A DNA stretch of 12,461 nucleotides, from NCBI GenBank assembly GCA_014534095.1, contig JACVSD010000051.1, positions 1 to 12,461 of the forward strand, written 5' to 3'. Positions 1 through 6,962 of the stretch are shown here, one piece after another. The stretch's first letter is position 1; each line of letters begins with the position of its first letter. A program made the translations under genes and the position numbers. This stretch comes from Nitrospiraceae bacterium. Lineage in GTDB: Bacteria; Nitrospirota; Nitrospiria; Nitrospirales; Nitrospiraceae. Under the pieces are notes generated by a model, which was not told where the DNA came from, did no database searches, and saw nothing but the letters and a program-made list of their open reading frames with translations.

Positions 1-2
1 AC

Positions 3-86
3 CTGGCCGATCTCCTTCGCTTTTTCCATAAAGTGATTGATAGCGGCATAAAAGGTGGTAAGGTTCAGGAATCTTTTACCCTCTGA
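3..86 (+). CDS. Possible C-terminal end of an upstream gene (partial, weak)
   Basis: A stop-free frame enters from the left edge and ends at the TGA at 84-86, giving 27 residues that end in QESFTL. The stop overlaps the GAGAGG ribosome-binding site of the next gene, the spacing expected of a tightly packed operon. Against it, third-position GC is only about 45 percent, lower than in the clear genes here, and the opposite strand is also open across the same bases with a protein-like reading. Too little is in the window to identify any family. If it is real, the carboxypeptidase gene would be its co-transcribed downstream neighbour. Confidence 0.2.
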   Translation: MADLLRFFHKVIDSGIKGGKVQESFTL

Positions 87-95
87 GAGGCAGTG

Positions 96-1010
96 ATGCA
101 GGCCCATGTGACCTCGTGTGAAGCGGTGCGAGCACTGCTCAGCCGTTCGACTTATCTGAGTGTCGTGCTCGTGTTCGTGCTCTTGTCTCTCCCGCTGGCT
201 TCCGCAGACGCGGGCTATCGTGGCAAGCACAAGGTGCGTCCCGTCAGCCTCGCTCCGCAGGCTTTTCCGTGGAGAGTCGTGCCGGCCCACAGCATCCTCC
301 TGAAGGAGATGAAGTCGGGTCGGGTCCTGTATCAGCATGCATCCGAAAAACGACTCTCACCTGCCAGCCTGACGAAGATCATGTCGGCTTTGGTCATTCT
401 CGAAAAAGGGAATTTAACGGATCAGGCGACGATCAGCAAAAATGCAGCCAGGGCCCCAAAGACGCATCTTCGGCTCAAGGCCGGTGAAGTATTCCGGTTG
501 GAAGACCTCCTCAAGGCCATGCTCATCGTTTCCGCCAACGACGCCTGCCTGGCCGCTGTCGAACACGTCGGTGGCGATGAAGCGCAATTCGTGATGCTGA
601 TGAATGCCAAAGCTGCGGCCCTAGGACTCACCGACACGCACTTTAGCAACGGCTGCGGTTTTGACGGTCCGGATCATTACTCCACGGCAGAAGACCTGGC
701 CAAGCTGAGCGAAGCGGCGCTCCAGAATGCGGTCTTTCGAGAACTCGTCAGAGAGGAACGAGAGATCATCACGCCTGTGACCGGACACCGTGCCTATGTG
801 CTGCACACGACGAATCGGTTGCTCGGTCACCTTCCCGGCGTCGAAGGGGTCAAAACGGGGTTTACTTCCAAGGCGGGCCGTTGTCTGATCGCCAAGGTCT
901 CTCAGAACGGCAGCGATCTTCTGTTGGTCATCTTGAATTCCAACCGCCGTTGGAACACAGCCAAGAGTCTCATCAGCTACGGTCTCCGCGTATCCGAGCC
1001 GATTCAATAA
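96..1010 (+). CDS. D-alanyl-D-alanine carboxypeptidase, peptidase family S11 (PBP5/DacA-like)
   Basis: This enzyme is expected to remove the terminal D-Ala from peptidoglycan pentapeptides outside the cytoplasmic membrane, limiting cross-linking. The three active-site motifs of penicillin-binding S11 enzymes are present and correctly spaced (numbered from GTG-93): SLTK at 92-95 with nucleophile Ser92, SAN at 147-149, and KTG at 254-256. Residues about 20-40 form a signal peptide with a hydrophobic core and a likely ...ASADA cleavage site. At about 305 aa the protein stops soon after the KTG domain and lacks the C-terminal beta-rich domain and amphipathic anchor of E. coli PBP5, so it is probably a short, soluble or loosely attached form. 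A GTG at 93 and an ATG at 96 are adjacent. I prefer the ATG because GAGAGG at 85-90 then sits 5 nt away. It converges on the minus-strand gene ending at 1070. Confidence 0.93.
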   Translation: MQAHVTSCEAVRALLSRSTYLSVVLVFVLLSLPLASADAGYRGKHKVRPVSLAPQAFPWRVVPAHSILLKEMKSGRVLYQHASEKRLSPASLTKIMSALVILEKGNLTDQATISKNAARAPKTHLRLKAGEVFRLEDLLKAMLIVSANDACLAAVEHVGGDEAQFVMLMNAKAAALGLTDTHFSNGCGFDGPDHYSTAEDLAKLSEAALQNAVFRELVREEREIITPVTGHRAYVLHTTNRLLGHLPGVEGVKTGFTSKAGRCLIAKVSQNGSDLLLVILNSNRRWNTAKSLISYGLRVSEPIQ

Positions 1011-1069
1011 TCTCCTGCGCCTGGCGTCGTCGATCGAGTGGCTCCCTCAGAGTCGATATCGCTCACTGA

Positions 1070-1603
1070 CTAATGTGGTTGGGCGAACTCGATGTTGACG
1101 TCCTTTCCCAGATAGTTCACTTGGAAACCTTGTTTGTCATACGCGAGAACGGCACCCATCACGTTCTCATCGCCGTATTCTTCCTTCCCCAACAATTTGC
1201 GGATATCGTCAGGACTTTCGCTGTTCAACACGCTGCGAAAGATGCCCCGTGTTTTGTGCGCAAACCGATTGTTGATGAAAATCAAGTCCACCTTGCCATC
1301 CTGGATCCGGACGCCGGCCATGGGGCCCGTGGGTTTTCGCTGATCGAGTAAGAAAATAAAGCTCGCTTCCTGCTCCGCTTTGATTCCGGAAATCTTCTCG
1401 TTCACGAGGACATCCAACGCTTTGCCTTCAGGATCGCCGAGCTTGATGCCGAACAGCGAAATGCTCTCGCTGGCAATCCCCTTGGGGTCCATCACATCGT
1501 TCTTGCTCAGTTCATACGGTTCAGCATGGGCCAACGAGATCAGTCCGGCAAGGGTTGCCGCGGCGGCCCACGTGAGTGTCTTCAACCCGCATCGCTCCCT
1601 CAT
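1070..1603 (-). CDS. Secreted protein of unknown function (177 aa)
   Basis: I do not recognise the family. The protein starts with a standard signal peptide: charged MRERCGLK, a hydrophobic stretch to about residue 24, and likely cleavage after AHA at 27. The mature part of about 150 residues is charged and mixed alpha/beta in look, with no transmembrane segment and no cysteines after the signal peptide, so a soluble periplasmic protein is likely. It includes SLFGIKLGDPEGKAL at about 49-63, which recalls the opening of small lipoprotein-type domains where a LGD-like turn precedes a helix, but this is only a resemblance. The start at 1603 is set by a near-perfect Shine-Dalgarno (AAGGAGGA at 1608-1615). 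The open frame continues 75 codons upstream but has no comparable start signal there and crosses the promoter. It is monocistronic, with its own promoter at 1686-1714, and ends 59 nt from the convergent carboxypeptidase gene. Confidence 0.75.
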   Translation of the reverse strand: MRERCGLKTLTWAAAATLAGLISLAHAEPYELSKNDVMDPKGIASESISLFGIKLGDPEGKALDVLVNEKISGIKAEQEASFIFLLDQRKPTGPMAGVRIQDGKVDLIFINNRFAHKTRGIFRSVLNSESPDDIRKLLGKEEYGDENVMGAVLAYDKQGFQVNYLGKDVNIEFAQPH

Positions 1604-1607
1604 CGAA

Positions 1608-1615
1608 TCCTCCTT
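1608..1615 (-). promoter_or_regulatory. Strong ribosome-binding site of the 177-aa secreted protein
   Basis: On the minus strand this reads AAGGAGGA, with its GGAGG core 5 nt before the ATG at 1603. It decides between this start and the much longer upstream open frame. Confidence 0.75.
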
Positions 1616-1685
1616 CAGGCGCACGCTCGCTTGGTGATCAGGGTTAGGTAACTTCTTGCCGGCAGGACGGGCGAAATAATGGCGC

Positions 1686-1714
1686 ATTCTATCCAGGCCG
1701 GCGTTCACTTGCAA
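1686..1714 (-). promoter_or_regulatory. Sigma-70 type promoter for the secreted 177-aa protein
   Basis: On the minus strand a -35 hexamer TTGCAA (1709-1714; 4 of 6 to TTGACA) is followed after exactly 17 nt by a -10 hexamer TAGAAT (1686-1691; 5 of 6 to TATAAT). Transcription would begin near 1679, giving a leader of about 75 nt before the ATG at 1603. The promoter lies in the gap after the 96-aa gene, which suggests the secreted protein is not simply read through from the upstream genes. Based on sequence match only. Confidence 0.55.
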
Positions 1715-1757
1715 CAAACCTGCAGTGAAAACCCTGGAGATGTAGGTATGAACTTCC

Positions 1758-2048
1758 TCACGGGGCGGTCGCGAGGAGGAGCTCACCAAGTCGGCGCAGC
1801 CCACGGAAGTACGCCTGGGAGTCGACATCTAAGCCTGGGGTCAGATCTTCGAGATCAGTCAGGCAATCCTTCACGATCGCTATCCGGCGTTCGTCCAGTC
1901 CTTCAGGACTGTCCAAGTAGAATACCACGCAGCCGCTGATCACCGTATCCAACGTCATCAACTGCCCTTGGTCAGGACTTGCGAACTGAGGCCACCCTTC
2001 ACTGCAATGTTGCTCCCATGCGGCCGCGATCGTTTCTCTTGTCATCAT
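1758..2048 (-). CDS. Small protein of unknown function (96 aa)
   Basis: I do not recognise it. The 96-residue product has no signal peptide or membrane segment and looks cytosolic, alpha-helical and acidic: a helix with WEQHC at 11-15, a hydrophobic patch SGCVVFYLD at 38-46, an acidic run DCLTDLEDL at 61-69, and a closing Leu/Arg-rich helix FRGLRRLGELLL at 81-92. Start choice: two adjacent ATG codons at 2048 and 2045, with GGAG 9 nt before the first. The frame is open further upstream to 2237, but that part is Arg/Pro-rich and unlike a folded protein. It lies 203 nt downstream of the dehydrogenase on the same strand, far enough to have its own promoter, though only a weak candidate (TTGCCG, 18 nt, TACGCT) is visible. 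Genuine coding is likely but not certain. Confidence 0.6.
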   Translation of the reverse strand: MMTRETIAAAWEQHCSEGWPQFASPDQGQLMTLDTVISGCVVFYLDSPEGLDERRIAIVKDCLTDLEDLTPGLDVDSQAYFRGLRRLGELLLATAP

Positions 2049-2251
2049 TGCGCTCGTCTCCACGCCCACTATGTCGCCCAGCGTAGCGCACCCAGAACCG
2101 CGACGGCAAGCGTCAACGGTAGGCTCGAGACGCCGGAGCCCGGCAGGCAAGCGGCTTCCCAAGATGCTCGCGATGAGCCCTCGCGGGCCCTGATTCGGGA
2201 GTTCAAGCGGATGTGTGACGATCCGATGACGGCGCAATAGAAAGAAAACGC

Positions 2252-3508
2252 TTATGGATACAATCCGCGCTGTACATGCGCTCGGGCCACGTGATCGATG
2301 CCGCTAATGAGCGCCGCCATGCGCATCGAGGTCCGACGTTCGGTAGAAAACTGAAGCGTGCGATGAAAGGCCGACGTAATAATGTCGTGTAGTCGCGCTT
2401 GAATGTCTGTGGCACTCCAGAAGAAGCGCTGCAGATCCTGCACCCACTCGAAATACGATACGATGACGCCGCCGGAGTTCGCCAGGATGTCTGGAATAAT
2501 GAAGACGCCCTTGTCTTCCAAAATGCGATCCGCTTCCAGAGTCGTCGGACCATTCGCGCCTTCCGCCAATATCCGGCACTGCAGCCGATGAGCATTCTTG
2601 GCGGTGATTTGCTCCGACAGAGCAGCAGGCACGAGAACCGTGCACGGCAATTGCAAGAGTTCGTCATTCGTCAGGGCATCACCGAGCTTGGTCTCAAGAA
2701 GCGACTGGTTGGTGGTCCGGCTCCGTTGAAACAGTTGCGGTATGTCAAGGCCGTTGGGATTGTAAATCCCGCCCGAGACATCGCTGACGGCCACGACTCG
2801 AGCGCCCTGTTCATGCATGATGCGGGCGGTATGGGACCCTACATTGCCGAACCCTTGAATGGCCACCGTCGTCGTCTCGATCGGGATATGTAAATGCCGA
2901 AGCGCTTCACGGGTGACATCCACGACGCCGCGGCCGGTGGCTTCTTCACGACCAAGGCTGCCCCCAAGCCACAGAGGCTTACCAGTCACGCTGCCCGGCA
3001 CCGCATAGCCGACCTGTTGGCTGTAAGTATCCATGAACCACGCCATGACTTGGGCATCCGTACCGACGTCCGGCGCTGGCACATCCTTATCGGGACCGAT
3101 CAGCGGGAAAATTTCAGACGCGTAGCGTCTGGTGAGACGCTGGAGTTCGGCAGAAGAGAGTTGTTGGGGATCGACTTTTACTCCGCCCTTGGCTCCCCCG
3201 TAAGGCAACCCGGCCAGGGCGCACTTCCATGTCATCCACATGGCTAGCGCCGCCACTTCGCCCAGGTTGACGCCGGGATGGTATCGGATGCCGCCTTTCG
3301 AAGGTCCGCGAGAGGAATCATGTTGCACGCGGTAGCCGGTGAACACTTCTACCCGTCCGTCGTCCATGCGCACGGGCACACTCACGATCAGGGACCGTTG
3401 CGGCAGCTTTAACCGTTCCCGGAGGTCCGCATCGAGATGCATGGCGTCCGCAGCCTGGTCGAATTGGGCGACGGCCAAACGAAACGTGTGCGTGTCAAAT
3501 TCTTGCAT
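2252..3508 (-). CDS. Glu/Leu/Phe/Val family dehydrogenase, probably glutamate dehydrogenase
   Basis: This enzyme catalyses reversible oxidative deamination, most likely glutamate to 2-oxoglutarate plus ammonia, in the cytosol. The 418-aa length suits the small hexameric class. Residues 56-150 hold the substrate domain: FTGYRVQH, then GPSKGGIRYHP with substrate-binding Lys71, PYGGAKGG with the catalytic Lys107, and PAPDVGTD with the catalytic Asp147. Residues 190-350 form the Rossmann domain with GFGNVG at 219-224 and SDVSGG from 242. Next come AEGANGP at 315-321 and ILANSGGV at 341-348, both typical of the family. The motifs favour glutamate over leucine dehydrogenase; NAD versus NADP use cannot be settled by eye. 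The ATG at 3508 lies inside the last codons of lipB (14-nt overlap), with AGAGG just upstream, so translation is probably coupled. A 93-codon upstream extension of the frame is antisense-type shadow inside lipB. Confidence 0.92.
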   Translation of the reverse strand: MQEFDTHTFRLAVAQFDQAADAMHLDADLRERLKLPQRSLIVSVPVRMDDGRVEVFTGYRVQHDSSRGPSKGGIRYHPGVNLGEVAALAMWMTWKCALAGLPYGGAKGGVKVDPQQLSSAELQRLTRRYASEIFPLIGPDKDVPAPDVGTDAQVMAWFMDTYSQQVGYAVPGSVTGKPLWLGGSLGREEATGRGVVDVTREALRHLHIPIETTTVAIQGFGNVGSHTARIMHEQGARVVAVSDVSGGIYNPNGLDIPQLFQRSRTTNQSLLETKLGDALTNDELLQLPCTVLVPAALSEQITAKNAHRLQCRILAEGANGPTTLEADRILEDKGVFIIPDILANSGGVIVSYFEWVQDLQRFFWSATDIQARLHDIITSAFHRTLQFSTERRTSMRMAALISGIDHVARAHVQRGLYP

Positions 3509-4280
3509 ACATCCTCTGCGCATCTGCCGACGGATCAAGGGCGGAGATATCGATGATCGCGTCCTTCTCGAGGGTACGCCATGGCTGCCGGAACACTTCG
3601 GCGACACAGGATGCAACGTCGCGTTTGACGCGCTCGACGGGGGTCGGGCGGCGAAGTGTCGCAGCCATGGAGGTGATGGGGCAATCCGCTGATCCACATG
3701 GGCGAATATGGCCGAACGGAGATAGGTCCATGTCGACGTTGAGCGCGAACCCATGCATGGTGACCCCGCGCTCGATTCGTATGCCAATGGACGCGATCTT
3801 GTGGGGGAGCGTTGCCGCCATGATCCAGATTCCTGGCTTATTGTCCTGTCGGTGACCGGTCATGTGCCAACGGCCAAGCACTCGAATGATGATGTCTTCC
3901 AAGAGCCATACGAGCTGCCGTGGTCCCGTGGCGTGGCGAGTGACCTGCAGGATGGGATATACGACAATCTGCCCGGGACCATGATACGTCACAGATCCCC
4001 CCCGGTTGACGCGTTGAACGTCCGCGCCTTGCGCGCGGAGCCGGTCCTCGCTGCCGCCCCAATGTGAGGCCTGTGCGCTACGGCCTACTGTGTAGACCGG
4101 TGGGTGTTCCAAGACCAGCACCGTGTCGCCTCGCTGCCCCTGAATGCGCTCTCGGTGAAGACGGGTTTGAAGGATCCAGGCATCGGGATAAGGGACCGGC
4201 TGATGAATGATACAAACGAGGTCCGAGGGAGCATTGGGCACTGCGGCGGATGAGAAACCGGCAGCTCCGCCCGCAACCAT
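3495..4280 (-). CDS. lipB: Octanoyl-[acyl-carrier-protein]:protein N-octanoyltransferase LipB
   Basis: LipB moves the octanoyl chain from acyl carrier protein onto a lysine of lipoyl domains (E2 subunits, GcvH), the first step of endogenous lipoate synthesis in the cytosol. The family signature RGGSVTYHGPGQ is at 93-104, the conserved Lys161 is in HKIASIGI, and the catalytic Cys195 is in IRPCGS, the Lys/Cys dyad expected for LipB. The length of 261 aa is slightly above usual because of about 20 Ala/Ser-rich residues before the domain. I chose the ATG at 4278-4280, which shares its A with the TAA of htrA (TAATG), over a 39-codon-longer frame that would run inside htrA. No lipA is in the window. 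The 3' end overlaps the dehydrogenase start by 14 nt, so the two are translationally coupled. Confidence 0.93.
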   Translation of the reverse strand: MVAGGAAGFSSAAVPNAPSDLVCIIHQPVPYPDAWILQTRLHRERIQGQRGDTVLVLEHPPVYTVGRSAQASHWGGSEDRLRAQGADVQRVNRGGSVTYHGPGQIVVYPILQVTRHATGPRQLVWLLEDIIIRVLGRWHMTGHRQDNKPGIWIMAATLPHKIASIGIRIERGVTMHGFALNVDMDLSPFGHIRPCGSADCPITSMAATLRRPTPVERVKRDVASCVAEVFRQPWRTLEKDAIIDISALDPSADAQRMYARI

Positions 4281-5356
4281 TACGGTCCCACTTTCTGGAG
4301 TATCGGCCGCGGGAGGCTGATCGTGGCAGGCCCGCTTCGGCCCTGAATCGCCAACTGGAAAGATGCCGTGTCTCCGGTCTGCATGACGCTGTGCCAAAAG
4401 TCGCCGACATTGTAGACTTGATGGTGGTCCAGGGCGGTGATGACATCGCCGGCGTGCAGCCCTGACACGGCCGCTGCCTTGGACGCGTCGAGATTCAAGA
4501 CTAAGATGCCTCGATCGAGTTCCAATCCGAAGCTCGCTGCGACGCTGGGTGTGACAGTGATGGGCGTGAAGCCCAAATCCGGTCTGCTCACAGAGCCGCG
4601 TACAACCATGGACTGAATGTGCGGATAGACGGCGTCTAGTGCGATCGCATAGCTGATCGCTTGCGCCGAAGGCGCAATGGCGACATTGATGCCGATGACC
4701 TGTCCTTTGAGGTCGACCAGCGGACCACCGCTATTGCCGGGATTAATCGCCGCATCCGTTTGGATCAGATTATAAAGCGTTTCGCCGTTCGGGGTCAGCA
4801 CCGAACGGTCGACGGCACTCACCACGCCAACTGTTACGGTCGACCCCCCTTTGAGGGCAAGCGGGTTTCCGATGGCAATGACAGTTTCGCCGATTTCCAG
4901 TTGGGTAGCCTGACTCAAGATCGCCGGGATTAAGTCTTCCGCCGTGATCTTCACGACGGCTAGATCGAGCAAAAAGTCCCGGGCCACAACCCGCCCGGGA
5001 GTCAGCCGGCCCGTGTGGAGTCCGACCACGAGATTTTTCACCCCTTCGACGAGGTGGTTATTGGTCAAAATATAGCCGCTGCTGTCGATGATAATGCCAG
5101 ACCCGGAACCGGACTGCGTCGTATGGGGCGGGAGACTGCCGGTCATGCCGCGTGTCAGGATCGTGACGACTGAAGGACGCACCTTGGCGACCACGGCTGG
5201 AACCGACAGAGCGCGTTCCTCGGCGGCCGCGCATTGGTCCACCACGCTTCCGAGCAGAGCGATCGTGAGCATTGGGAGAAGGAGGGCGATGGCAAGAACA
5301 CGTCGAACAGGGATGGGATAGGCACTATAACCAAAAGTCGCCAGCAAAAGCTCCAT
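4280..5356 (-). CDS. HtrA/Deg-family serine protease with one PDZ domain
   Basis: This is an envelope quality-control protease of family S1C, degrading or sensing misfolded exported proteins. Numbering from the ATG at 5356 (358 aa): residues 18-40 form a hydrophobic signal or anchor after VRR, with possible cleavage at QCAAA (41-45). The trypsin-like domain carries the triad His101 (TNNHLVEG), Asp131 (LLDLAVV) and Ser209 (NPGNSGGP). One PDZ domain follows at about 260-345 (LDRGILVLNL, LHAGDVITALD). A single PDZ and a possible uncleaved anchor make it closer to DegS/HtrA than to two-PDZ DegP. Start choice is uncertain: the frame opens at an ATG at 5434, only 9 nt after the sigma gene stop, but that start has no ribosome-binding site and would encode a perfect hairpin. 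The 5356 start also has a poor site. It shares one base with lipB. Confidence 0.9.
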   Translation of the reverse strand: MELLLATFGYSAYPIPVRRVLAIALLLPMLTIALLGSVVDQCAAAEERALSVPAVVAKVRPSVVTILTRGMTGSLPPHTTQSGSGSGIIIDSSGYILTNNHLVEGVKNLVVGLHTGRLTPGRVVARDFLLDLAVVKITAEDLIPAILSQATQLEIGETVIAIGNPLALKGGSTVTVGVVSAVDRSVLTPNGETLYNLIQTDAAINPGNSGGPLVDLKGQVIGINVAIAPSAQAISYAIALDAVYPHIQSMVVRGSVSRPDLGFTPITVTPSVAASFGLELDRGILVLNLDASKAAAVSGLHAGDVITALDHHQVYNVGDFWHSVMQTGDTASFQLAIQGRSGPATISLPRPILQKVGP

Positions 5357-5399
5357 AGGGAACGCATTGTGGCATAAAGTTGAGGCAGGGGGGAAGGCG

Positions 5400-5432
5400 G
5401 GCAACGAGGCGGTCAGGCGGCGCCTCGTTGCC
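5400..5432 (-). other. Perfect 12-bp hairpin in the spacer between the sigma gene and htrA
   Basis: GGCAACGAGGCG (5400-5411) and CGCCTCGTTGCC (5421-5432) are exact reverse complements, separated by a 9-nt loop, with 9 of 12 pairs G-C. In the minus-strand transcript it begins 11 nt after the sigma stop codon and would be very stable. What follows is C-rich rather than a T tract, so it is not a textbook intrinsic terminator. It could be a partial terminator or attenuator, an RNase processing or stability stem, or simply a strong pause. If htrA really began at 5434, the stem would lie within its first codons. Confidence 0.55.
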
Positions 5433-5443
5433 ATGATTCGGAC

Positions 5444-6736
5444 TTACTTAATGGCGGCAAACAGCTCCTTGATTTCCGGTGTCTTGAGCTTCTTGAGCGC
5501 TTTGGCTTCAATCTGCCGGATGCGCTCCCGCGTCACGGAAAGGCTCTGGCCGACCTGTTCCAAGGTGCTCGCCTCATCATAGCCGATGCCAAACCGTAGA
5601 CGGATGACCGTCTGCTCACGCGGCGTCAGCGTGCTGAGAATGCGGTCCAACTGCTGCGTCATCTCTGTTCGGTGCACATTGGCATCCGGCGGAACGGCTT
5701 GTTGATCCGGGATCATATCGCCGAATTCAGTGTCTCCGTCTCCGATGGGGTTCTCGAGTGCCACTGGTTCTTGAAACGCCTGGACCGTTTCATGAAGGCG
5801 TTCGGGTCGCATCTGCAGCACATCGGCAATCTCTTCCAATCGCGCGGGCCGTCCGAATTGTTGACCTAGCCGGCGGGTGACCCGGAGGATTCGATTGGAA
5901 GCCTCAGTCTGATGGACAGGGATGCGGATAGTCCGCGACTGGTCGGCGAGCGCCCGGGTGATACCCTGCCGGATCCACCACGTGGCATAGGTGCTAAACT
6001 TAAAGCCTTTGCGATATTGATATCGCTCAGCCGCTTTCATCAGGCCAATATTGCCTTCCTGAACCAAGTCCAGCAACGTCAGTCCTCGGCCGGTGTAGTG
6101 TTTGGCGACGTCGACGACCAGACGAAGGTTACAACGGACCAATTCATCTTTGCCTTTTTCCAGAATGCGCCGTGCCGTTTCGAGTTCAGCCAGCGCAGCC
6201 TTGAGTGGTTTCACGAGGCTGATCGAAACCCTCTGGTCCTGGCTAACTGGGTTGAGCATCCCGGTCAACACCTGCTCCGCACTGTCCAGCGCCGTCGCCG
6301 ACAGTCCGCTCAGCCGTCGGATAATTTGTAGTTTCTCGATCGAAGCCTGGAGTTCAGGGGTGCGTTTCCCCCTAGCCATGAGCTTCACCGCCTGCCGCAG
6401 CGCGACGCGTATACGACGAGTCCCTTCATCGACCTGTTTTGCGAGCACCACTTCCTGCTCGCGCGTAAGCAGGGCCCGTTCCCCGAACGACCGAAAGTAG
6501 AGGGATTCGAGCAGGAACGGACTGGCGCCTTGGCTGGTCCGCATCGCCGGCGCACGCTTCTCTTCCGCCGCATCGTCCCCCGCATCGCGGCCAATCACTT
6601 CCAAGATCCCGCTGGCGGTTGAATCGTCGGCGTCCACATCCGCCGCCACTGTGGGTTCCACCGGTTCATCGACTTCATCTACCGATCGCATTTCTTCCTC
6701 GTCCATACGATCCCCTTTCCGCTCATGATTTCTCAT
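5444..6736 (-). CDS. RNA polymerase sigma-70 family factor (RpoD/RpoS-like)
   Basis: A primary-type sigma factor, 430 aa. Residues 11-65 are strongly acidic and replace a full region 1.1. Region 1.2 is at about 72-105 (GERALLTREQEVVLAKQ). Residues 106-200 are a helical insert where RpoD has its non-conserved region. Region 2 spans about 201-275, with DLVQEGNIGLMKA and YATWWIRQGITRA for core binding and -10 recognition. Region 3 is about 280-345, including GDGDTEFGDMIPD as the 3.2 finger. Region 4 is about 360-420, with helix-turn-helix TLEQVGQSLSVTRERIRQIE for the -35 element. It should read ordinary TTGACA/TATAAT promoters. It is short for group 1 and long for RpoS, so a group 1 or group 2 role is open. 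AGGAGA precedes the ATG at 6736. A second ATG at 6706, behind AAGGGGA, is an alternative start. htrA follows after a hairpin. Confidence 0.92.
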   Translation of the reverse strand: MRNHERKGDRMDEEEMRSVDEVDEPVEPTVAADVDADDSTASGILEVIGRDAGDDAAEEKRAPAMRTSQGASPFLLESLYFRSFGERALLTREQEVVLAKQVDEGTRRIRVALRQAVKLMARGKRTPELQASIEKLQIIRRLSGLSATALDSAEQVLTGMLNPVSQDQRVSISLVKPLKAALAELETARRILEKGKDELVRCNLRLVVDVAKHYTGRGLTLLDLVQEGNIGLMKAAERYQYRKGFKFSTYATWWIRQGITRALADQSRTIRIPVHQTEASNRILRVTRRLGQQFGRPARLEEIADVLQMRPERLHETVQAFQEPVALENPIGDGDTEFGDMIPDQQAVPPDANVHRTEMTQQLDRILSTLTPREQTVIRLRFGIGYDEASTLEQVGQSLSVTRERIRQIEAKALKKLKTPEIKELFAAIK

Positions 6737-6833
6737 TGTTCTCTCCTATTAGAGCCGTCGCGTGCCAGGAGGATTCAGTCCAGAACGTATCGACCTGTGT
6801 AATCTACGAAGCAAAAGGGATGCTGGATTGAAG

Positions 6834-6962
6834 ATGAGAATGCGGCTAACTGATCATTACGGAAAACAACAAGAATTAGGAGATGCTAATGAGGATGGGC
6901 ATATCGACTATCTGGATCATGCGGCAGATATGGTAAAAGTCGCGCCGGCTCGGGCCGATATG
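6834..6962 (+). other. A/T-rich gap with an EF-hand/dockerin-like reading frame (possible gene remnant)
   Basis: This is the 3' part of the 226-bp gap between slipin and the sigma gene, and it is visibly richer in A/T than its surroundings. The plus-strand frame from ATG-6834 encodes at 6882-6917 the 12-residue loop D-A-N-E-D-G-H-I-D-Y-L-D, which matches the calcium loop of EF-hand/dockerin repeats (D1, N3, D5, G6, I8, D9, D12), preceded by Gly and followed by a helix-like HAADMVKVA. The frame has only a poor ribosome-binding site and runs on antisense into the slipin gene until 7379, so an intact gene is unlikely. It may be a decayed fragment or chance. The rest of the gap holds the sigma gene leader; I see no convincing promoter there. 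Confidence 0.2.

Noticed and set aside
1..92. Minus-strand frame reading toward the left edge (TTFYAAINHF, then a possible start MEKAKEIGQ at 29)
   Set aside because: It looks protein-like with high third-position GC, but it lacks a ribosome-binding site and only nine codons follow the possible ATG; the competing plus-strand frame cannot be excluded.
1011..1069. Search for a bidirectional terminator between the two convergent genes
   Set aside because: Only short imperfect inverted repeats and no T tract on either strand were found.
3509..3787. 93-codon N-terminal extension of the dehydrogenase frame
   Set aside because: It lies inside lipB in another frame, is Ser/Arg/Pro-rich, and the glutamate dehydrogenase fold begins normally at the ATG at 3508.
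4281..4397. 39-codon N-terminal extension of LipB
   Set aside because: It overlaps the htrA coding end and resembles a shadow frame; the TAATG junction gives a natural start.
6946..6957. CGGC/GCCG stem followed by a short T run downstream of slipin on the minus strand
   Set aside because: Only four base pairs and a broken T run; too weak to call a terminator.
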